From positions 26,068 to 90,067 of the IMG/VR virus record IMGVR_UViG_3300042888_000931: a stretch of 64,000 nucleotides of DNA; one strand, 5' to 3'. Every line of letters begins with the position of its first letter. The first letter of the stretch is position 1. Below the pieces are notes generated by a model. It saw only the letters and a list, made by a program, of their open reading frames with translations. It was not told where the DNA came from and made no database searches. The stretch is from a virus. The position numbers and the translations under genes were made by a program. Below, in pieces: positions 59,071 through 64,000 of this stretch.

Positions 59071-59814
59071 ATGTCAAAGTATAACAAAGTATACTTTTTG
59101 CATATTCCAAAAACTGGTGGTAGATTCCTAACCAAGTATATCTTTAGACCAATGGAAACTGTATTGGCAGACAACGGAATAGAACTTGTAAAGTCTCCAC
59201 AAGACATGAGGCAGCATGCTGGATGGCCTACTTGGATAGACGATAAGACATACATTGTTTCAGTTTTTAGAGATCCATGTGAGTTCTTTGTTAGTGCAGT
59301 TTGTCATGCTGTGGCAATCAAAAATGAATTAGTAGATCAGAACAATTGGGACGTAATAAAAGAAGGTAATGATTCATTTACTGTTGATAAAGATGAACTA
59401 TATGGAGCACTAAGCAGATGGGAATACATCAAGGACTTTCAGTCTCAAAACTTTGCTTTAAGTCCTGACCCTGAGCGTATGTCGGTACTACATGAATCTA
59501 TGGCCAAGCATAAGAACAATGAGTCATTTGATACAGAAGAAATTTACAAAAGAATTAAAAGAGTTAATCTAATGATCAGGCACAAAGATTTAAAGTTTAT
59601 GGATTACAATTTATTAGTAGATAAAATTGCAGAAGATCTAGGAATAGAAATAGACATTAACATTTCAAGTGCTGATAAAGAATATTTTAAAAATAAGTCC
59701 TCAGAAGTTCTTTTTAATTCATTAAACCAAGAAGACAAAGACTTTATAGGCAAGCATTTTCCTTTAGATAAAGAGATATACGATGATGATTCTTTATTTT
59801 GGGCAGGGAAATAG
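59071..59814 (+). CDS. Sulfotransferase-like protein 2
   Basis: 247 residues. YFLHIPKTGGRFLTKYIF near 8-25 matches the PAPS 5'-phosphosulfate loop and TYIVSVFRDPCEFFVSAV near 70-87 the 3'-phosphate motif (R-D-P in place of R-N-P). The rest is helical and acidic, divergent from the gene at 49538, so this is a distant relative rather than a recent duplicate. Acceptor unknown. It runs toward katG on the opposite strand. Confidence 0.7.
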   Translation: MSKYNKVYFLHIPKTGGRFLTKYIFRPMETVLADNGIELVKSPQDMRQHAGWPTWIDDKTYIVSVFRDPCEFFVSAVCHAVAIKNELVDQNNWDVIKEGNDSFTVDKDELYGALSRWEYIKDFQSQNFALSPDPERMSVLHESMAKHKNNESFDTEEIYKRIKRVNLMIRHKDLKFMDYNLLVDKIAEDLGIEIDINISSADKEYFKNKSSEVLFNSLNQEDKDFIGKHFPLDKEIYDDDSLFWAGK

Positions 59815-59844
59815 GGTAGTTTTAAGTCATACCCAGGACTATTT
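59809..59844. terminator. Possible bidirectional terminator between convergent genes
   Basis: An imperfect hairpin, AAATAG/CTATTT and GGGTA/TACCC with a bulge, fills the 39-base gap between the sulfotransferase-like gene and the katG end. Weak stem, so low confidence. Confidence 0.35.
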
Positions 59845-59853
59845 GTCTTTATG

Positions 59854-61935
59854 TTAGAACATATCTAAGTTCATTACCTTTGTCCATACAGAAGCAAAAT
59901 CATTTAAAAACTTTTGCTTAGCATCATCAGATGCATATACTTCTGCAATTGCACGAAGTTCTGAGTTTGAGCCTACGATTAGGTCAGCACGAGTTGCACT
60001 TCCTGCATCTTGTCCATCTCTTGTTGCTAGGTAAGAATCTTCGCTTACCTTTGTCCAAGAAAACTTTCCAGATACCATTGCGTTTAGGTATCCAGTATGC
60101 AGGGTTTGTCCAACAAGAGTTCTCATACCACCTAATAGAACAACCATTTCAACTGGAGTAAGTCCAAGCATGTTTGCTTTTTCTACCAACAGTACTTCGC
60201 TAGGAACAGTTGTGTCTTTCTTAAGATAGTTAATAAATCCATCAGCAATTGGCTCAAGAACTGCGAATGACTCAACATCTGTCTGCTCTTGAGTTGCATC
60301 AGTTCTTCCAGGAGTAAATTGAACCTTAACTAATTCTTCAGATGCCTTTTCAATAGCAGCAGAAGCAGCAAGAACGATCAGATCAGCAAGAGACATGCCC
60401 TTCGCAACTGTTTGTTGCAACCCTTCAAGGTATGCTAATGTATCCCATACTCTTGGAGTGTTAACAGTCTCCCAATTACCCTGTGGTTGTAGTCTAATTC
60501 TAGAACCATTTGCACCACCACGCTTGTCTGTCTTGCGGAATGTTGATGCAGAAACCCATGCAGTATAAACAAAGTTATACAGCGAAAGTTGTGATGATTT
60601 AATTTCTGATTTGATTTGATCTATATCTAAATCAACAGGCTCATACTTTGGAACTGGGTCCTGCCAAATTAGTTCTTCAGAAGGAACTTCCTTACCAAGG
60701 TATCTTGAAATAGGTCCCATGTCTCTGTGCGTTAGTTTAAACCATGCACGAGCAAAGGCATCTGAGAAGTAATCAAAGTCTTCAAGGAATCTGCGAGAGA
60801 TCTTCTCATACTCTGGATCAAACCTCAATGCAAGGTCTGCTGTTGTCATAACTGGAGCATGGAACTTTCCTTCGATGTGTGCATCTGGAACTAAATTAGC
60901 AGCAGATTCATCTGTTGGAATCCATTGTGTTGCACCAGCAGGTGACTTTGTTTGTGTCCAATCATACTTAAACAATAACTTAAGGTATGAGTTGTCCCAC
61001 TTGGTAGGTGTTGCAGTCCATGCACCCTCAATACCACTTGTGATTGTATCTTCTGCATTACCCTTACCAAACGAGTTCTTCCATCCAAGCCCCTGCTCTT
61101 CAATAGGTGCACCCTCTGGTGCAGGACCTACATGAGATGGATCTCCAGCCCCGTGTGCCTTACCAAATGCGTGTCCACCAGCAATTAGTGCAACTGTTTC
61201 TTCATCATTCATTGCCATTCTTGCAAATGTTTCACGAATGTCTTTTGCAGAAAGAACTGGATCAGGATTTCCATTAGGTCCTTCAGGGTTAACATAAATT
61301 AATCCCATCTGCACAGCAGCAAGTGGATTTTCTAACTCACGATCTCCGCTATAACGGTTATCTTCAAGCCATTCCTTTTCTGCACCCCAGTATGTGTCAT
61401 CAGATTCCCAAACATCTTCACGACCACCACCGAAACCGAATGTCTTGAAGCCCATGTTCTCAAGAGAAACATTGCCTGCAAGAATCATTAGGTCTGCCCA
61501 TGAAATCTTTTTACCGTACTTCTGCTTAATTGGCCAAAGAAGTCTACGAGCCTTATCTAAGTTACCATTATCTGGCCAAGAATTTTGTGGAGCAAATCTG
61601 TGTAGTCCTTCTCCAGCACCACCACGACCATCGCTTACCCTGTAAGTACCCGCAGAGTGCCACGCCATACGAATAAAGAATGGACCATAGTTACCATAGT
61701 CTGCAGGCCACCAATCTTGCGAGGTAGTTAGAAGTGTATTGATGTCACCCTTAAGAGCATCAAGATCTAAACTATTAAACTCCTTGGCATAATCAAAGTC
61801 TTCTCCCATTGGATCTGACTTAGAAGAATTCTTTCTAAGTGGAGACAGGTCTAGTTGGTTTGGCCACCAGTCTTTGTTTGTTGTAGCCTCTGTTGTGTAT
61901 GTCTTACCAGTGTATGGACACTTTGCTTCACTCAT
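59854..61935 (-). CDS. katG: Catalase-peroxidase KatG
   Basis: 693 residues, slightly shorter than typical KatG (~720-740), both domains present. Distal haem residues Arg89, Trp92 and His93 ([14 protein letters not shown]), proximal His255 ([15 protein letters not shown]), and the Met240-Tyr214-Trp92 adduct residues ([22 protein letters not shown]) needed for catalase activity are intact. It breaks down H2O2. In a phage it would be an auxiliary metabolic gene guarding infected cells from oxidative stress; the role is inferred. It is a complete gene, on the minus strand, with its own promoter and folded leader. Codon use favours GCA and CTT like the phage genes. Confidence 0.95.
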   Translation of the reverse strand: MSEAKCPYTGKTYTTEATTNKDWWPNQLDLSPLRKNSSKSDPMGEDFDYAKEFNSLDLDALKGDINTLLTTSQDWWPADYGNYGPFFIRMAWHSAGTYRVSDGRGGAGEGLHRFAPQNSWPDNGNLDKARRLLWPIKQKYGKKISWADLMILAGNVSLENMGFKTFGFGGGREDVWESDDTYWGAEKEWLEDNRYSGDRELENPLAAVQMGLIYVNPEGPNGNPDPVLSAKDIRETFARMAMNDEETVALIAGGHAFGKAHGAGDPSHVGPAPEGAPIEEQGLGWKNSFGKGNAEDTITSGIEGAWTATPTKWDNSYLKLLFKYDWTQTKSPAGATQWIPTDESAANLVPDAHIEGKFHAPVMTTADLALRFDPEYEKISRRFLEDFDYFSDAFARAWFKLTHRDMGPISRYLGKEVPSEELIWQDPVPKYEPVDLDIDQIKSEIKSSQLSLYNFVYTAWVSASTFRKTDKRGGANGSRIRLQPQGNWETVNTPRVWDTLAYLEGLQQTVAKGMSLADLIVLAASAAIEKASEELVKVQFTPGRTDATQEQTDVESFAVLEPIADGFINYLKKDTTVPSEVLLVEKANMLGLTPVEMVVLLGGMRTLVGQTLHTGYLNAMVSGKFSWTKVSEDSYLATRDGQDAGSATRADLIVGSNSELRAIAEVYASDDAKQKFLNDFASVWTKVMNLDMF

Positions 61936-61975
61936 GAGTTTCTCTTTCTGCTAGTTATGTATTACAAAAGTTAGG

Positions 61976-62038
61976 AGGGTGTGGTGTTGCAACATAGGCT
62001 ATATATGTTTCCCGACACATATAGGCTAACCACACCCT
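61976..62038 (-). promoter_or_regulatory. Folded 5' leader of katG
   Basis: On the minus strand the leader contains AGGGTGTGGT...ACCACACCCT (10-bp outer stem, 61976-61985 with 62029-62038) and an inner TATATGT/ACATATA stem (62002-62008, 62017-62023). TAGCCTATATGT and TAGCCTATGTTG also form a direct repeat. It may be an RNA switch, attenuator or binding site for an oxidative-stress regulator. The ribosome site before ATG is only weak (AAAGAGAAA). Confidence 0.55.
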
Positions 62039-62045
62039 TACTACT

Positions 62046-62051
62046 ATTATA
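62046..62051 (-). promoter_or_regulatory. -10 element for katG
   Basis: TATAAT on the minus strand, placed so that transcription starts near 62039, at the foot of the leader hairpin. No clear -35; the upstream region is the tRNA-Arg gene. Confidence 0.55.
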
Positions 62052-62052
62052 G

Positions 62053-62124
62053 CATCCCTGGTAGGATTCGAACCTACGGCCTACACCTTAGAAGGGTGTC
62101 ACTCTTCCGCTGAGTTACAGAGAT
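62053..62124 (-). tRNA. tRNA-Arg (TCT)
   Basis: Cloverleaf on the minus strand: acceptor ATCTCTG/CAGGGAT, D-arm CTC...GAG, anticodon stem CACCC/GGGTG-type with loop CTTCTAA (anticodon TCT), T-arm GTAGG TTCGAAT CCTAC. Discriminator G, no encoded CCA. It reads AGA, the dominant Arg codon of most genes here. Confidence 0.92.
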
Positions 62125-62130
62125 AAACCT

Positions 62131-62601
62131 TTAGTTACCCGAATTTGCTCGTTCCTTAGCAATAACATCAAGTTCTTCTTGAACACCAGGAATAAGTGAA
62201 GGATACTCAGCAGCAAACCTAAGAAACTTAGAAAATGCCCAAGTTGGAATCATCAGAAGCAACCATGCGTAGCCAACCCACTCATGAATAAAGGCTCCAA
62301 GGAAAATCCAGGGGATGACAACCATAAAGATACTAACATTTGGAATGTCTTCTTTAGATGTAGTAATAGGAAGAACTTCATTTGTAGTAGTCTTAGTACT
62401 ATTAGACTTAGACTTTCCATTAAGCATTGTAGTACTTGATAGACCAGTGCCGTTTAGACCAGCAGTACCTCTTACTTGCCCCTTAGAGTTAACGCTGACT
62501 CGTGCACCATTGGTGCCAAGTGATCCACTAATGCCACTCTTGCCAAGTGTAACTCTAACTCCTGGCATAATCTTCATGCTCTTTCTGAATCTGATTGCCA
62601 T
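62131..62601 (-). CDS. DUF4236 membrane protein
   Basis: 156 residues from the ATG at 62601. The first ~55 residues, MAIRFRKSMKIMPGVRVTLG then KSGISGSLGTNGARVSVNSK and RGTAGLNGTGLSST, are the DUF4236 signature. A Ser/Thr/Lys linker follows, then a membrane region (IFMVVIPWIFLGAFIHEWVG, YAWLLLMIPTWAF) and a soluble helical end. Start follows the upstream gene's stop (TAATATG). DUF4236 is common in bacteria, so this may be a host-derived gene. Function unknown. Confidence 0.75.
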   Translation of the reverse strand: MAIRFRKSMKIMPGVRVTLGKSGISGSLGTNGARVSVNSKGQVRGTAGLNGTGLSSTTMLNGKSKSNSTKTTTNEVLPITTSKEDIPNVSIFMVVIPWIFLGAFIHEWVGYAWLLLMIPTWAFSKFLRFAAEYPSLIPGVQEELDVIAKERANSGN

Positions 62602-62602
62602 A

Positions 62603-63424
62603 TTATTTGTTCCCTGGAGTAAGTGTACCCTTGATAAGAGCACAAGATGGATTGTCTGGTGTTTGTCTTAGATGACCTGAAGCAACATAGTACTCAATCA
62701 TATTACGCATTGGACCATTAAACACTTTTTCAGCAGCATATCCAGCATTTGCAAGGCTTTGCTCACAAATTATAAATCCTTGGCAACCATTTGGCTTTGT
62801 GTAGGTTCCACCAAACTCGTTACAAATCACAAGATTGGTTGATGCAACCACATATTGTCTTGGATTATTAGGATTTAATTGTTTTTCTTGCTTTGCTAAT
62901 AAAATTGCATTGTTAGCAGCAGCAAGTTTATCCTGTGCAGCAACTCTTTCTGCATTTAACTTATCTTCTAAAATTTTAGCATTTTGAATTCGCAATATCT
63001 CGGCATCTGTTTCAGCCTTAATCCTTGCAATTTCCAACTCCGCTTCAATTAGTTCCTGCTCAGCCTTTTCAGCAGCAATTCTTTTTTGCTCTGCAATTTT
63101 TTCTGACTGAACTTTATCTGCTGCGTTTTTAAATCCAAGCAGTCTTGCTGCTGCATCTGCTTTGGCCTTAATTACTTTATCTGCTGCTGCTTTTGCTGCA
63201 GCCTGTGCTGCTATTTCTTTTTGTCTTTTTAGGTTTGCTTCTACTGCTGCCTTACTAATTGATTTAACAGGAGCATTTCCCCATGATGCGACACCACCAT
63301 GTCCAGAACATGTGCCTCTTCCAGTAGAGAAAGAGTACGTTCCATCTTTGCACTGTGCTGCCTGTGCTGGAGTGAAGCCCCCAGAAAATACAAGCAATGA
63401 TAAAATAAAAGCAATTTTCTTCAT
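62603..63424 (-). CDS. Secreted coiled-coil protein with DUF3761-like N-terminus
   Basis: 273 residues. Signal peptide MKKIAFILSLLVFSGGFTPA, cleavage after QAA. Mature start QCKDGTYSFSTGRGTCSGHG, then GVASWGNA, matches the DUF3761 Cys/His pattern. About 130 residues of Ala/Lys/Glu coiled coil follow (AAQAAAKAAADKVIKAKADA, AEKAEQELIEAELEIARIKA). A Cys-containing C-terminal domain (VICNEFGGTYTKPNGCQGFI) ends it. It probably sits in the host envelope. The architecture recalls the secreted protein at 41520. Confidence 0.75.
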   Translation of the reverse strand: MKKIAFILSLLVFSGGFTPAQAAQCKDGTYSFSTGRGTCSGHGGVASWGNAPVKSISKAAVEANLKRQKEIAAQAAAKAAADKVIKAKADAAARLLGFKNAADKVQSEKIAEQKRIAAEKAEQELIEAELEIARIKAETDAEILRIQNAKILEDKLNAERVAAQDKLAAANNAILLAKQEKQLNPNNPRQYVVASTNLVICNEFGGTYTKPNGCQGFIICEQSLANAGYAAEKVFNGPMRNMIEYYVASGHLRQTPDNPSCALIKGTLTPGNK

Positions 63425-63453
63425 TTTGATCCTTTGTTAGTAGGTATGTTATA

Positions 63454-63482
63454 AGTATACCGAATTCTGCACGGTATGTCAA
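63454..63482 (-). promoter_or_regulatory. Consensus minus-strand promoter
   Basis: TTGACA (63482-63477), 17-base spacer, TATACT (63459-63454) preceded by GG, on the minus strand. It drives the secreted coiled-coil gene, whose leader holds AAAGGATC before ATG 63424. Confidence 0.8.
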
Positions 63483-63483
63483 G

Positions 63484-63558
63484 TACACCAGGTAGGACTT
63501 GAACCTACGAATAGCCGAATTATGAGTTCGGTGCCTTAACCAACTTGGCTACTGGTGC
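63484..63558 (-). tRNA. tRNA with CAT anticodon (Met or Ile2)
   Basis: Cloverleaf: acceptor GCACCAG/CTGGTGT, D-stem GCC/GGC, anticodon stem CGAA/TTCG with loop CTCATAA, T-arm GTAGG TTCAAGT CCTAC, discriminator A, no CCA. Position 1-72 is G-U. Not an initiator (no C1-A72 mismatch). Elongator Met and lysidine-modified Ile (reading ATA) cannot be separated by eye; ATA is frequent in this window. Confidence 0.88.
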
Positions 63559-63564
63559 TAGTCC

Positions 63565-63708
63565 TTATTTAATTAGTAATCCAAAAAAAGTTCCAAGAAG
63601 GAAGCATAGGATACCAATGGTGGTATGGTAATATGTTTTCATATGCTGTTTGATGATATAGCGTTTTAGTTCTTTTGATATTTTATTTAACTCTTCATGA
63701 TCTACCAT
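63565..63708 (-). CDS. Small single-pass membrane protein
   Basis: 47 residues from the ATG at 63708, seven bases past GGAG; an ATG at 63714 is too close to the site. MVDHEELNKISKELKRYIIK is a charged helix and TTIGILCFLLGTFFGLLIK a membrane helix. Function unknown; possibly a lysis or membrane accessory. Confidence 0.55.
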   Translation of the reverse strand: MVDHEELNKISKELKRYIIKQHMKTYYHTTIGILCFLLGTFFGLLIK

Positions 63709-63722
63709 GAACATCTCCAGTT

Positions 63723-63884
63723 TTAGTTAGGTACTGACTTAAGTGCTCCAAGAATAATTGCTTCTCTAATCCTTTTTTGTTTACGCTCAAACTTTGAAAG
63801 GTATGGCTTAGCCTGTGTTCTTTTCTTATTCTTAATTGCTCTCTTAATTTTATGTTGAGAGGCTTTGTTGTTAGACTTTCTCAT
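63723..63884 (-). CDS. Small basic protein
   Basis: 53 residues, MRKSNNKASQHKIKRAIKNK, KKRTQAKPYLSKFERKQKRI, ending LGALKSVPN. About a third of residues are Lys or Arg, so nucleic-acid binding is likely. Start overlaps the upstream stop (ATGA). Function unknown. Confidence 0.55.
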   Translation of the reverse strand: MRKSNNKASQHKIKRAIKNKKRTQAKPYLSKFERKQKRIREAIILGALKSVPN

Positions 63885-64000
63885 TTTGCACCCTGATTTT
63901 CTGCTACGCTGTCACATGGACAGATAATTGACTCTGGTAGTTCGTGAACCTTAGTTACAATAGTAATCATAGTCTCACACTCAACGCACTTATAAATTTT
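63881..64000 (-). CDS. Partial zinc-ribbon protein
   Basis: The frame is open to the right window edge (start missing). The visible 39 residues include KCVECETMITIVTKVHELPE and IICPCDSVAENQGAK, with two Cys pairs for zinc. Stop overlaps the next minus-strand start. Function unknown. Confidence 0.5.
   Translation of the reverse strand, partial: KIYKCVECETMITIVTKVHELPESIICPCDSVAENQGAK

Noticed and set aside
59854-64000. The minus-strand end as an assembly join to a bacterial contig
   Set aside because: Considered because of katG and DUF4236. The composition, the same GGTATACT promoters, unflanked tRNAs and small coupled ORFs continue the phage style, so it is kept as phage, though read-level proof is lacking.

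Overview
The window reads as a contiguous piece of a large tailed double-stranded DNA phage (siphovirus-type virion genes) that infects a low-GC actinobacterium. The phage identity is seen directly: portal, maturation protease with nested scaffold, capsid, connectors, tail tube, tail chaperones, a 3154-residue tape measure, tail-tip proteins, both terminase subunits, holin candidates and a CHAP endolysin. The actinobacterial host is inferred from a WhiB regulator, a DUF7455-like zinc protein, several probably leaderless mRNAs, and secreted Ala/Lys-rich coiled-coil proteins. The AT-rich composition and the catalase-peroxidase would suit a freshwater planktonic actinobacterium, but this is inference. 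Both window edges cut genes, so the genome is not complete here. No integrase, attachment site, CRISPR array or insertion sequence was seen.

Layout: 0-9.4 kb holds head and neck genes ending with the tail tube gene and a UUCG-capped terminator. 9.4-20 kb holds two related tail assembly chaperones and the tape measure. 20-27.6 kb holds tail-tip and fibre-like proteins. 27.6-39.2 kb is the DNA-binding, replication and recombination block (MerR-like protein, DnaB, DnaG, SSB, DnaE, RecA-like, PD-(D/E)XK, Cas4-like and RuvC-like nucleases, DUF3310). 39.2-41.5 kb is the terminase pair. 41.5-48.7 kb is the secreted and lysis block: an S-layer-like protein, a PA14 protein with an apparent ATT start, holin candidates, an Ntn-hydrolase, a secreted subtilase, tRNA-Asn and the endolysin.

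48.7-57.4 kb is accessory: two luciferase-like monooxygenase paralogues enclose a sulfotransferase, an Asp/Asn beta-hydroxylase-like protein, an APS-kinase/nucleotidyltransferase fusion, a tryptophan-halogenase-like flavoprotein, a thermonuclease, WhiB and many small proteins. 57.4-59.8 kb holds Hsp20, a probable structured RNA with a pseudoknot, an HNH nuclease and a second sulfotransferase-like gene. The last 4 kb is on the minus strand: katG behind a folded leader, tRNA-Arg(TCT), a DUF4236 protein, a secreted coiled-coil protein, tRNA(CAT) and three small ORFs.

Regulation: a repeated extended -10 (TGGTATAMT), sometimes with TTGACA 17-18 bases upstream, precedes many genes. At seven genes the -10 ends 6-7 bases before the start codon, which predicts leaderless transcripts. 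Other genes carry strong Shine-Dalgarno sequences and are packed with ATGA or TAATG overlaps.
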